Source: Melioribacteraceae bacterium
Lineage (GTDB): Bacteria > Bacteroidota > Ignavibacteria > Ignavibacteriales > Melioribacteraceae
Assembly (NCBI GenBank): GCA_016927595.1
Contig: JAFGMI010000048.1
Location: 17,060 to 81,059 of the forward strand
Reading direction: 5' to 3'
DNA: 64,000 nt
The stretch's first letter is position 1. Each line of letters starts with the position of its first letter. The notes under the pieces were generated by a model. That model was not told where the DNA came from. It made no database searches and worked only from the letters and a program-made list of their open reading frames with translations. The translations under genes were made by a program, and so were the position numbers. Below, one piece after another: positions 37,929 to 45,906 of this stretch.

Positions 37929-38807
37929 ATGCTTAAAGGAATATTTCCACCTATACCCACACCATTTGCGGGTGATGAAATTTCGTTAGAACAACTAAAA
38001 AACAACATTGAAAAATGGAATTCAACCGGTCTCGCAGGTTATGTAGTTATGGGTTCTAACGGCGAAAGCGCGTATCTGACGTGGGATGAAAAAATAAAAC
38101 TGGTTTCAGCGGCAAAAGAATACGCTTCCGGAAATAAAGTAATAATTGCAGGTACAGGGTCGGATTCCATCAAATCTACAATACACCTCTCTAATAAGGC
38201 TGCAGAGGCAGGGGCTGATTATGTTCTGATACTTACACCACATTTCTACCAATCGAAAATGAATCACGAAGCCTTACTCGATTACTTCAGGAACGTCGCT
38301 GACAATATAGCCGTCCCTCTGATAATCTATAACGTACCGAAATTTACAGGAGTCAATATATCATCAGACACAGTTTCTGTTTTATCGGGGCATGAGAATA
38401 TTATTGGTATTAAAAACAGTTCCGAGAATCTTGCCGAGCAGGCTGAAATTATCCGGAATGTGCAGAACGACTTTTCCGTTCTTATTGGTACTGCTTCAGT
38501 TTTATATCCGGGATTATGTATGGGAGCCTGCGGGGGAATTGTGGCACTTTCTAATATTGCACCGTCGGAATGTATTGATATTTATAACATGACTTTAAAA
38601 GGAGAACATATTAACGCACTTGACGTGCAGAGAAAAATGCTGAAAATTAATAAGTTGGTAACATCTCAGTTTGGTGTGGCGGGATTAAAATATGCAATGG
38701 ACATGCTTGGCTATTACGGAGGATTGCCGCGGAAACCGCTTCAGCCTCTGACCAACAAGGAGAGGGAGTTGATGAACGAAATTTTAACTGAAGCTGATTT
38801 AATATAA
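37929..38807 (+). CDS. DapA/NAL-superfamily aldolase, HOGA1-like (4-hydroxy-2-oxoglutarate aldolase candidate)
   Basis: 292 residues from ATG 37929 with AGAAG just before it; ATG 37917 is in frame and possible. (beta/alpha)8 class I aldolase: Schiff-base Lys K162 in IGIKNSS and Tyr Y134 in IIYNVPKFTG. It differs from dihydrodipicolinate synthase. Segments such as GSNGESAYLTWDEK and, at the end, FGVAGLKYAMDMLGYYGG with KPLQPL parallel the animal mitochondrial HOGA1 protein, which splits 4-hydroxy-2-oxoglutarate into glyoxylate and pyruvate. The next gene encodes an AGXT-like glyoxylate-using aminotransferase, which matches that product. Confidence 0.78.
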   Translation: MLKGIFPPIPTPFAGDEISLEQLKNNIEKWNSTGLAGYVVMGSNGESAYLTWDEKIKLVSAAKEYASGNKVIIAGTGSDSIKSTIHLSNKAAEAGADYVLILTPHFYQSKMNHEALLDYFRNVADNIAVPLIIYNVPKFTGVNISSDTVSVLSGHENIIGIKNSSENLAEQAEIIRNVQNDFSVLIGTASVLYPGLCMGACGGIVALSNIAPSECIDIYNMTLKGEHINALDVQRKMLKINKLVTSQFGVAGLKYAMDMLGYYGGLPRKPLQPLTNKERELMNEILTEADLI

Positions 38808-38823
38808 ACCATTAGGATTTATA

Positions 38824-39948
38824 ATGAACTATAAACCGTTTATTCCTCCGGAAAGAATTTTAATGGGACCAGGTCCCTCGAATATTCATCCGAATGTTCT
38901 GAGTGCAATGTCGCGGGAAACCATAGGTCACCTAGATCCCGAATTCATTAGATTGATGGATGAGATTAAAGATCTGTTGAAATATGCTTTTCAAACATCG
39001 AACGATGTAACCTTTGCCGTCTCTGCTCCAGGGTCGGTCGGTATGGAAAGTGCAATTGTTAATCTGGCAGAGCCGGGTGAAAAGGTTGCAGTTTGTGTCA
39101 ACGGCGTATTCGGCAGCAGGATGAAAGATATTATTGAAAGATGCGGCGGTGCCCCGGTTGTAGTTGAGGGAGAGTGGGGAAGAGCTGTAGATCCTTCATC
39201 ACTGGAAAAGGTTCTTTCACAGGACGCCGGCATTTCTGTTGTTGCCTTCGTGCATGCCGAAACTTCTACCGGAGCATTGAGTGATGTCAAAACTCTCGCA
39301 GAAATTGCACGGCATCATGATTGTTATACAATTGTAGATACGGTCACTTCACTCGGAGGTTCAGAACTTAAGGTAGATGAATGGCAATTGGATGTTGTTT
39401 ATTCGGGATCACAGAAATGCCTTTCATGTCCGCCGGGATTGTCGCCGATTACTTTTAGTAATAAGGCTGTTCAAAAAATAAAAAACCGGAAGACACGAGT
39501 TCAAAGCTGGTTCATGGATTTGAATCTTGTGCTCGGATACTGGGGCTCTGGTGGTAGAAGGACATATCATCACACTGCACCCATCAACTCCCTATACGGA
39601 CTGCACGAGTCTTTGCTGCTTCTGAAAGAGGAGGGCATTGAAAATGCCTGGAAACGGCATTCGAATAACGGGAAACTGTTTTGCGGGGAATTGAACTCTA
39701 TTGGTTTAAAACCTTATGTCCCAGAACACGAAAGACTTGCGCAATTGATTACTATTAATATTCCGGACGGTACTGACGACGCTTATGTCCGGAAAAATTT
39801 GCTTGAAAAGTACAATCTTGAAATCGGTGCAGGATTAGGACCTCTGACAGGGAAAGTCTGGCGAGTTGGATTAATGGGATATTCTTCCAGTAAAAAGAAT
39901 ATCGATTTATGTATTACTGCACTTAATAATTCGATTAACAATAGGTAA
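38824..39948 (+). CDS. Alanine-glyoxylate aminotransferase-like PLP enzyme (AGXT class V)
   Basis: 374 residues. MGPGPSNIHPNVL at the N-terminus, HAETSTGALSD, VDTVTSLGG and the PLP Lys K198 in YSGSQKCLSCPPG match the AGXT/serine-pyruvate aminotransferase group. The tail GAGLGPLTGKVWRVGLMGY also matches. It would convert glyoxylate to glycine, using alanine or serine as donor. It is 16 bp after the HOGA1-like aldolase gene, and the pair mirrors the last two steps of animal hydroxyproline breakdown. AGGA precedes the ATG. Confidence 0.85.
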   Translation: MNYKPFIPPERILMGPGPSNIHPNVLSAMSRETIGHLDPEFIRLMDEIKDLLKYAFQTSNDVTFAVSAPGSVGMESAIVNLAEPGEKVAVCVNGVFGSRMKDIIERCGGAPVVVEGEWGRAVDPSSLEKVLSQDAGISVVAFVHAETSTGALSDVKTLAEIARHHDCYTIVDTVTSLGGSELKVDEWQLDVVYSGSQKCLSCPPGLSPITFSNKAVQKIKNRKTRVQSWFMDLNLVLGYWGSGGRRTYHHTAPINSLYGLHESLLLLKEEGIENAWKRHSNNGKLFCGELNSIGLKPYVPEHERLAQLITINIPDGTDDAYVRKNLLEKYNLEIGAGLGPLTGKVWRVGLMGYSSSKKNIDLCITALNNSINNR

Positions 39949-39983
39949 CTTGTAAAAAACAGTTATAAAATTACGGGATAGTT

Positions 39984-41384
39984 ATGTATAAAAATATTTT
40001 TACGCTTTTGCGATTTATAATCATACTTATCATAATAAATTCATGCACATCAAATTTTACGCTCGAACAGGCAAAATTTAATTCCGAGAAGGGTTGGAAT
40101 AAATACCGGGAATTGTATTCTGAAATTAAAATGCCGGAGTTTCAGAACAATGAATATAATATATCGGACTATGGAGCGGTTGCAGGCGGTCAGGCGGATT
40201 GCAGACCCGCAATCATCAAAGCAATTGAAGAGTGTAATAAAAACGGAGGCGGCAAAGTCGTAATCCCCAAAGGAATATTTTTATGCGACGGACCGGTTCA
40301 TCTTCTGGATAATGTTAATATTCAGATAAGCGATGGTGCGCTGCTTAAATTCGGAACGGAAATAAGCAGGTACAAACCACTGGTAAAGGTTAAATGGGGA
40401 GATGCAATATGCTATAATTATTCACCGCTGTTCTATGCCGAAGGCAAATCAAACATTGCAGTAACAGGTGCAGGTGTGATAGATGCTCAGTCTCAACTGA
40501 GCTGGAATATATGGAGCGACAGCAGTCAGTCCGTTGATGCTTCAGTTCTTAAAAAGATGATGGAAGAAAATTTACCTCTTGATGAAAGAATTTTTGGCGA
40601 CGGTTTAATGGACGGATTAAATACATGTCAACATTATCTCAGACCTGACCTGATTCAGTTTTACAATTGTGAAAATATACTTATTGAGAACTTTACTCTG
40701 AAAAACAGCCCTCTTGCGAATGTTCATCTTGTATTCAGCAGAAATGCAGTTGTTAAGAATATAAGAATTACGGCAAGTTCTAAAGGCGATGATGGAATTA
40801 TAATCGACTCATCTTCTGATGTGCTGGTTGAAAATTGTATCATCAATACTAAATCGAATGCAATTTTACTCAAAGCCGGCAATGATTCAGAGCAAGTTGA
40901 TGATCCCTCATGCAAAAATGTTCTTCTCGTGAATAATATAATTACATGGGCATGGAACGGGATAGTGATCGATGAGAATATTTTTGCGGATATCAGAAAT
41001 TTATTTGTGGATAATAACAAGATATTCTGGGCTTTCAATGGGATTGTAATCAATACGAATCTGAAAGCTAATTCTTCAGTCAGCGATGTTTTTGCAAGAG
41101 AAATAAAAGTAGACCTGATAAAAAACACATTACTTGATTTTAAACTTGGTAATGTAGAATTAAATCCGGATAACAGAATTGATGATGTATATTTAACAGA
41201 CGTAAAATGCAATGTAGTTGAAAATGTCCCGATAAGAATATCACCGAACAACAGCAGTAATATTTCACGGATATTGATTTCGGACATCGAACTTGGCTTC
41301 TCGAAGGTTGAAAATGAGATTGAAGATATGAATGAAATTATAGTTAATAATATTACAAAAGCGGAAACTCACCACGGTATGTGA
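39984..41384 (+). CDS. GH28-like (polygalacturonase/pectin-type) parallel beta-helix lipoprotein
   Basis: 466 residues. Lipoprotein signal (IIINSC). After about residue 58 (NISDYGAVAGGQAD, the classic opening of GH28/pectate-lyase-3 proteins) come repeated beta-helix turns: ITVTGAGVIDAQ-like text, ENILIENFTLKNSPLANVHLV, SSKGDDGIIIDSS and VLVENCIIN. The Asp pair of GH28 is kept (GDD), but I do not find the usual G-H-G and R-I-K motifs. It may be a divergent glycosidase of rhamnogalacturonan or another acidic glycan, or inactive. It ends 38 bp before a terminator hairpin. Confidence 0.75.
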   Translation: MYKNIFTLLRFIIILIIINSCTSNFTLEQAKFNSEKGWNKYRELYSEIKMPEFQNNEYNISDYGAVAGGQADCRPAIIKAIEECNKNGGGKVVIPKGIFLCDGPVHLLDNVNIQISDGALLKFGTEISRYKPLVKVKWGDAICYNYSPLFYAEGKSNIAVTGAGVIDAQSQLSWNIWSDSSQSVDASVLKKMMEENLPLDERIFGDGLMDGLNTCQHYLRPDLIQFYNCENILIENFTLKNSPLANVHLVFSRNAVVKNIRITASSKGDDGIIIDSSSDVLVENCIINTKSNAILLKAGNDSEQVDDPSCKNVLLVNNIITWAWNGIVIDENIFADIRNLFVDNNKIFWAFNGIVINTNLKANSSVSDVFAREIKVDLIKNTLLDFKLGNVELNPDNRIDDVYLTDVKCNVVENVPIRISPNNSSNISRILISDIELGFSKVENEIEDMNEIIVNNITKAETHHGM

Positions 41385-41421
41385 AGCATTTCTGACCATA
41401 ATATTCCCCTGCAGGATTAAA

Positions 41422-41446
41422 AGGGCTCCGTAAGGGAGCCTTATTC
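41422..41446 (+). terminator. Terminator hairpin after the GH28-like gene
   Basis: GGCTCC (41424-41429) pairs with GGAGCC (41435-41440) around a 5-nt loop, extended by A-T and G-T pairs. TTATTC follows, a weak T-tract. Confidence 0.65.
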
Positions 41447-41460
41447 GGATATGAAATTTC

Positions 41461-41476
41461 TCGACCGAAAAGTCGA
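41461..41476. promoter_or_regulatory. TCGAC-N6-GTCGA activator site 1
   Basis: TCGACCGAAAAGTCGA is a 5-bp inverted repeat with a 6-nt centre, about 90 bp before the TGG of a sigma-54-like promoter. The same motif occurs at 42063, 42085 and 48196, in each case upstream of sigma-54-like elements in the same neighbourhood. Confidence 0.7.
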
Positions 41477-41558
41477 TTCATTCGCCCGATATAACTTATC
41501 TGAATTATCATTCCTCATAATAGTGCTTAAAACAAAACGTTTTCAAGCGTTTTGAAAC

Positions 41559-41574
41559 TGGCACGTAATTTTAT
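41559..41574 (+). promoter_or_regulatory. Sigma-54-like promoter of the Gly-rich secreted protein gene
   Basis: TGGCACGTAATTTTAT has a perfect -24 half (TGGCAC followed by G) and a degenerate -12 (TTTAT instead of TTGCW). It sits 68 bp before the ATG at 41627. A longer reading frame that would begin at 41552 overlaps this element, another reason to prefer the downstream start. Confidence 0.55.
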
Positions 41575-41626
41575 AATAACAATTACAAAAGTAAAACAAG
41601 CACAAACAAATAAACGGAGGTCTAAA

Positions 41627-42001
41627 ATGAAACGCATAATTAATTTCTCAGTAATATTCGCAGCATTACTTCTTTTTTCTTCTACAGCTTTCGCACAAAC
41701 TACAGTTGGAACGGGTCTTGGCTCAAACGGACAGGGTTTGAACTGGGTCGATGCCGACGGTGACGGAATATGTGATAATTTCGGCACGGCAAATCAAGGT
41801 TCGTCTAATGGTGCTAAAGGAGCAAAGAAAATGAACAGAATGAATGGTCAGGGAGGACAAGGTCTGGCTAAAGGTTTTGGTAACGGAACCGGTTTAAGAC
41901 CACAGGATGGCACAGGTCTCGGTGCAGGAAAAGGTTCCGGAAGCGGAGTTTGTGATGGCTCTGGCCCTAAAGGTGCAGGCAGAAGAGGTAATTCTAAATA
42001 A
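41627..42001 (+). CDS. Small secreted Gly-rich protein
   Basis: 124 residues from ATG 41627, which has CGGAGG 7 nt upstream. Signal peptide 1-22 (ending AFAQ). The mature part is almost all Gly, Asn, Lys and Ser: TGLGSNGQGLNWVDADGDGICDNF, then GQGGQG, GNGTGLRPQDGTGLGAGKGSGSG and a GRRG end. One DADGDG loop could bind calcium. I do not recognise a family. Low complexity and high basic charge suggest an extracellular matrix or surface-coating role. It is the first gene under the TCGAC-N6-GTCGA/sigma-54 arrangement. Confidence 0.7.
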   Translation: MKRIINFSVIFAALLLFSSTAFAQTTVGTGLGSNGQGLNWVDADGDGICDNFGTANQGSSNGAKGAKKMNRMNGQGGQGLAKGFGNGTGLRPQDGTGLGAGKGSGSGVCDGSGPKGAGRRGNSK

Positions 42002-42021
42002 AAGAATAATAACTCGAAGTT

Positions 42022-42047
42022 AAAGCAGCCGGGAGGCTGCTTTTTTT
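42022..42047 (+). terminator. Rho-independent terminator after the Gly-rich gene
   Basis: AAAGCAGCC (42022-42030), GGGA loop, GGCTGCTTT (42035-42043) and a continuing T-run. This ends transcription of the Gly-rich gene before the next activator sites. Confidence 0.92.
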
Positions 42048-42062
42048 ATGTTTATTAACTTC

Positions 42063-42100
42063 CCGACAATAATGTCGAAAACGTTCGACTGTTTAGTCGA
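42063..42100. promoter_or_regulatory. Tandem TCGAC-N6-GTCGA activator sites 2a and 2b
   Basis: CCGACAATAATGTCGA (42063-42078) and TCGACTGTTTAGTCGA (42085-42100) are two copies of the motif with 22-bp start-to-start spacing, so both face the same side of the helix. The second is a perfect 6-bp inverted repeat. The centre of the second lies 77 bp before the sigma-54-like promoter at 42169. Confidence 0.8.
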
Positions 42101-42168
42101 TTTAATAACAAGTGAAAAACAAAAAATGCGTTTATTAAGAAACCGTGAAGTTTATTTTTTAATTTTAT

Positions 42169-42184
42169 TGGCACGGGTATTGAC
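42169..42184 (+). promoter_or_regulatory. Sigma-54 promoter of the EF-hand-like/beta-barrel operon
   Basis: TGGCACGGGTATTGAC matches TGGCAC-N5-TTGCW except for A/C at -12, with a preceding T. It is the best sigma-54 match in the window. The predicted start site falls about 15 nt before the ATG at 42211. Confidence 0.75.
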
Positions 42185-42210
42185 TATTTATATATAAAAA
42201 AGAGAATGAA

Positions 42211-42633
42211 ATGAAGATGAGAATAGTATTTGTGATCCTGCTGACTTTTTTTGCGTATCAGATGGATGCAGCTGCACAGGATACAACAAAAGTAAAAGAG
42301 AATAACAAGAAAAACGCTAACCATGGAGCAGGATTCATTGACCTGAATGGTGACGGATATAATGATAAAGCTCCGGATCATGACGGTGACGGCATTCCAA
42401 ACGGACTCGATCCAGATTATCAGAAAATGAAAAGAGAGAGAAGTAATAAAAAAGTACATTATATAGATCTCAACGGCGACGGCGTTAACGATAATATGAT
42501 TTTAAAAGGTAAAGGTAAGGCGGGCAAAATGAATTTTAATAAGCAGTTGATGAATTCTGAGAAGCAAGGTGAAAACGTCCGCACGCAGCAGACCAAAGGG
42601 AAAAACGGAACTGGCAAGGGAGGCAAAAAATGA
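42211..42633 (+). CDS. Small secreted protein with EF-hand/thrombospondin-3-like Asp loops
   Basis: 140 residues. Signal peptide about 1-22 (DAAAQ). Three Asp-rich loops, DLNGDGYND, DHDGDGIPNGLDPD and DLNGDGVND, are typical calcium-binding turns. The rest is basic and Lys/Asn/Gly-rich (KGKGKAGK, GKNGTGKGGKK). Related in style to the Gly-rich protein upstream. It overlaps the start of the beta-barrel gene by 4 nt (ATGA), so both are made from one message driven by the sigma-54-like promoter. Confidence 0.75.
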   Translation: MKMRIVFVILLTFFAYQMDAAAQDTTKVKENNKKNANHGAGFIDLNGDGYNDKAPDHDGDGIPNGLDPDYQKMKRERSNKKVHYIDLNGDGVNDNMILKGKGKAGKMNFNKQLMNSEKQGENVRTQQTKGKNGTGKGGKK

Positions 42634-43760
42634 ATTTCAAAATGAATAATGCCTCGCCGATAGTTTTAATAATTATGTTACTCAGTAATTCTGTATTTGC
42701 ACAGTGGAGTTTTAATATTTCCACTTATCAGGAATATGCATCCAATCCTTTCCGGTTGCCTGAACCCGTTTCCGAAATTATTTCCAATCTGAATTTGGGT
42801 GTACAAAAAGAATATGAATCTATAAATCTGTTGTATTTTGGAGGTTATACCGGCTTCTCGAAAACCGTCGAAAGAAATTATTACTGGCATCAACTCGGTA
42901 TTTATCAGGAGGATTCAAACAGCACATACGGAGCATATGCAGAGCAGAGAATTAACAAATCCGAATATAACTTTTTCGATTATTTCGATTTATCGGCATA
43001 TTACAAATACAGGATGGATTATTCGTATTTTATTCCTACAATCAATTTCAGTGCAAGTTATAAGAAATATACTAATTTAAGTGAGTACGATAATCTTTTC
43101 CTTAATGCCGGAATATCAGTAAATAAAAGTTTTGAAACGAAAACTACACTGATATTACAATCGGCTCTCAACTATAAGTATTATTTTAACAATTATTCAG
43201 CTCCTGTGTTGTCGGATCCAAACGCATATCAGCCGGGTATGGGCAGGTACTGGTCTACTGGTTCGTCAACATTTCAGATTTATTCGAATCTGCGAATCGC
43301 TCAGTCGGTAGCCGAAAATACCGGGCTTGCGGTTTATTACACTAACAGGTTTCTGCCGGATGAAAGCGCTGTTAATAATACCGAATATATGCTCTACAGT
43401 GCTAATGAATCCGATTTATACGATGATCCTGTAAGCCGCAATGAGAATTCCGCAGGTATTGAACTTACCCAGCTTTTGTCCGATGACCTTATTATTAAAA
43501 CCGGTTATGAGTACAGCTCAAGAAAATATCCAAGCCAGGGTGTTTATATTAACGAAACGGATTACAATACATATTCAGTCCGGAACGACGAGCAGTCATT
43601 CTTCTATTTTACATTTAATAAATTATTTACTCTTGACGAAGAAGAGCAGTACAGTTTACTGCTGGGTTTAAACTACAGTCTGGTTGATAAAACATCTAAC
43701 AGCTACTGGTATGATTATAAAAACAATTCGTTTTCTTTAAATTTATCCCTCCAGTTCTAG
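42630..43760 (+). CDS. Outer-membrane beta-barrel protein of unknown family
   Basis: 376 residues. Signal peptide ending VFAQW. The remainder alternates polar and aromatic residues in Tyr/Phe/Asn-rich strands (YYKYRMDYSYFIPTINFSASYKKY, SLNLSLQF) and ends in Phe, as outer-membrane barrels do. No named domain was recognised. Its start overlaps the stop codon of the EF-hand-like gene, so it may export, anchor or receive that small protein. A hairpin lies just after its stop codon. Confidence 0.72.
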   Translation: MNFKMNNASPIVLIIMLLSNSVFAQWSFNISTYQEYASNPFRLPEPVSEIISNLNLGVQKEYESINLLYFGGYTGFSKTVERNYYWHQLGIYQEDSNSTYGAYAEQRINKSEYNFFDYFDLSAYYKYRMDYSYFIPTINFSASYKKYTNLSEYDNLFLNAGISVNKSFETKTTLILQSALNYKYYFNNYSAPVLSDPNAYQPGMGRYWSTGSSTFQIYSNLRIAQSVAENTGLAVYYTNRFLPDESAVNNTEYMLYSANESDLYDDPVSRNENSAGIELTQLLSDDLIIKTGYEYSSRKYPSQGVYINETDYNTYSVRNDEQSFFYFTFNKLFTLDEEEQYSLLLGLNYSLVDKTSNSYWYDYKNNSFSLNLSLQF

Positions 43761-43766
43761 AAGCGC

Positions 43767-43800
43767 AGATTCCCGGGAATGTTTATATTTCCGGGAATCT
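43767..43800 (+). terminator. Hairpin after the beta-barrel gene
   Basis: AGATTCCCGG (43767-43776) pairs perfectly with CCGGGAATCT (43791-43800). There is no T-run after it, but the stem is strong and it separates the barrel gene from the kinase gene. Confidence 0.6.
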
Positions 43801-43896
43801 ATTGCGGCTAATTATAATCCCATATGAAGGAGAATTAAATTAAATTTTGAAATCCATTAATCAATTATATTTCCGGTCAACAGTAATTATACGTTA

Positions 43897-45894
43897 ATGA
43901 AAAAGCTTGCAATAATACAACCCAGAATACTTCTTCTTATTTTTTCGGTGGTTCTGCTTATAGTGGTTATCAATGTATTTAATGATTTAAGGCAGAGCAG
44001 GGAAGAAGCTCTCAGCGTTTTAAAAAGTCAGGCTCATTCGCTTCTGGAAACGATAATAATTTCATCGCGGGAATTATTGACAGCAGGTTATGAAGTTGAG
44101 AGTGAGATTAATAAGCGCCTGCTAAACAATGCAGGCATAATAAAATTACTGCTCGAAAAAAATAAACTTGACGATAGCCTCTTAAAACAAATTGCCGATC
44201 AGAACAATCTGAACAGGATAAATATTTTTTCCCGCAACGGTAAACTCCTTTACTCCAGCATCGGGAGAGGGAACCCGGATGCGTCGGGTCAGTTTATGAA
44301 GGATATACTTGCACCTATTTTTAATGATGAAACCGATACGGTAATAATAGGGTTGAGGGAAGCAAGGATGCAGCAGGGGCACAGGTATGTAGCCGCCCTG
44401 GCAACACCGGATAACGGGGCAATAGTTCTGAATCTTGATGCTGGCTCGCTGCTCGAATTCAGAAAACGAATTGGTTTCGGAATTCTTCTTAACAGGTTGA
44501 CCGATAATGAAGGTGTTGTATATACAGCTCTAGAAGATTCAACAGGAATACTGGCAGCATCTGCTAACATTTCGAAACTTCAAAATCTGGCAAATGATAA
44601 TTTCAATGCAGAATCAGTAAATGAGAACAGTCTCAGATGGAGAACCAACGTATTTGACGGCGAAGAGGTTTTCGAAGCTGTTCAGCCGTTCGAGTTGGGT
44701 GGCGAAGTAATTGGTATGTTTAAAGTCGGGTTATCGTTAACGCCGTTAAATATGGTTAATGAACAGATGGCGGAAAGAATTATCATCAGCGGGGCTCTTC
44801 TTCTGATACTCGGCACATTTTTAATCGGATTCCTTTTTTCACGCCAGAATTTTCAGGTGCTTCAAAGACAATATAATTATGTTGAAGGTTTTGCAAATCA
44901 GCTTATCCAGAATGCAAACGATATTATAATTGTTCTTGATGAACAAATGAGAATTAAAGATATTAATTCATCGGGTAAAAAATTCTTCGGCTTGCATGAT
45001 ATTGAATCGGAGTCTCGGTCACTGAGTTCAATATTATGTCAGGGTGATCAGGAAAAAATATTTAACTCACCATCAAACATCATCGAAATAGTTTGCACTA
45101 AAAATAATCAACGCAGGCATCTTTTAATTTCCCGCAGCTCTTTCAGGGAATCGGGGGATGTAAAATACCACCTTCTCATAATTAAGGACCTTACTGATAT
45201 AAAAGAGCTGGAGGAACAGGTTGCCAGGAGCAGTCAATTAACAGCAATGGGAAACCTTGCTGCCGGAGTGGCTCATGAAATCCGTAATCCTTTAAATACA
45301 ATCGGCACAATAATTCAGCAGCTGCAGAAAGATTTCGAACCCCGGAACGATGCAGATGATTACAAATCTTTTACTTCCATTGTGCATAAAGAGGTTAAGA
45401 GAATAAATAAAACCATTGAAAGTTTTCTTAAACTTGCCCGACCCGAACCGATAAAGCGAAAGCCTTTTCTATTAAAAGATCTACTGGATGAAGTGGTTCT
45501 TCAGAACACAAAAATATTCGATAATAAAAATATTCAACTGATAAAAGAATTTTTATACGACGGAGAAGTAAACTGGGACGAAAACCAGATTAGGCAGGTT
45601 ATGTTAAATCTGATTGCCAATGCAGTTGATGCGGTAAATAAAAAAGGCAAAATTAAAATTTCATCAAGCGAAAAGAATAACTGGATTTACATTATTGTTG
45701 AAGACGACGGTTGCGGAATTCCGGAGGAGAATCTGGATAAAATATTTAATCTGTACTATACCACGAAGGATAATGGTACAGGTATAGGATTAGGGATTGT
45801 ACAAAGGATTATTAATGAACATGATGGAGTTCTGACTATTGATAGCAAACCTGGCAGCGGAACAACAGTAACAATAAAAATTAAACCGGAATAA
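43897..45894 (+). CDS. Membrane sensor histidine kinase (periplasmic sensor, PAS, HisKA, HATPase)
   Basis: 665 residues. Membrane helix about 11-28, a large periplasmic domain about 30-290 of double-Cache style, second helix about 293-314, a PAS domain (about 333-438: IIVLDEQMRIKDIN), HisKA with H460 in GVAHEIRNPLNTI, and HATPase (NLIANAVDAV, VEDDGCGIP, YYTTKDNGTGIGLG). This layout is common in kinases paired with NtrC-type regulators such as ZraS, AtoS and HydH. It is 12 bp upstream of its regulator gene. The signal is unknown; its apparent targets are all envelope or secreted proteins, which points to a periplasmic or surface stress or a metal. Confidence 0.93.
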   Translation: MKKLAIIQPRILLLIFSVVLLIVVINVFNDLRQSREEALSVLKSQAHSLLETIIISSRELLTAGYEVESEINKRLLNNAGIIKLLLEKNKLDDSLLKQIADQNNLNRINIFSRNGKLLYSSIGRGNPDASGQFMKDILAPIFNDETDTVIIGLREARMQQGHRYVAALATPDNGAIVLNLDAGSLLEFRKRIGFGILLNRLTDNEGVVYTALEDSTGILAASANISKLQNLANDNFNAESVNENSLRWRTNVFDGEEVFEAVQPFELGGEVIGMFKVGLSLTPLNMVNEQMAERIIISGALLLILGTFLIGFLFSRQNFQVLQRQYNYVEGFANQLIQNANDIIIVLDEQMRIKDINSSGKKFFGLHDIESESRSLSSILCQGDQEKIFNSPSNIIEIVCTKNNQRRHLLISRSSFRESGDVKYHLLIIKDLTDIKELEEQVARSSQLTAMGNLAAGVAHEIRNPLNTIGTIIQQLQKDFEPRNDADDYKSFTSIVHKEVKRINKTIESFLKLARPEPIKRKPFLLKDLLDEVVLQNTKIFDNKNIQLIKEFLYDGEVNWDENQIRQVMLNLIANAVDAVNKKGKIKISSSEKNNWIYIIVEDDGCGIPEENLDKIFNLYYTTKDNGTGIGLGIVQRIINEHDGVLTIDSKPGSGTTVTIKIKPE

Positions 45895-45906
45895 AGGATC
45901 AGGCAC

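Noticed and set aside
37929..38807. Dihydrodipicolinate synthase (dapA) identity
   Set aside because: Sequence wording, especially the C-terminal LGYYGG segment, and the AGXT-like neighbour fit HOGA1-type aldolase better; no lysine pathway gene is nearby.
40724..41287. Minus-strand open frame of 187 codons inside the GH28-like gene
   Set aside because: It lies wholly antisense to a gene with a lipoprotein signal and beta-helix repeats, and shows no motif or RBS.
41552..41626. Upstream start for the Gly-rich secreted protein
   Set aside because: It overlaps the sigma-54-like promoter and buries the signal peptide; ATG 41627 has a strong RBS.
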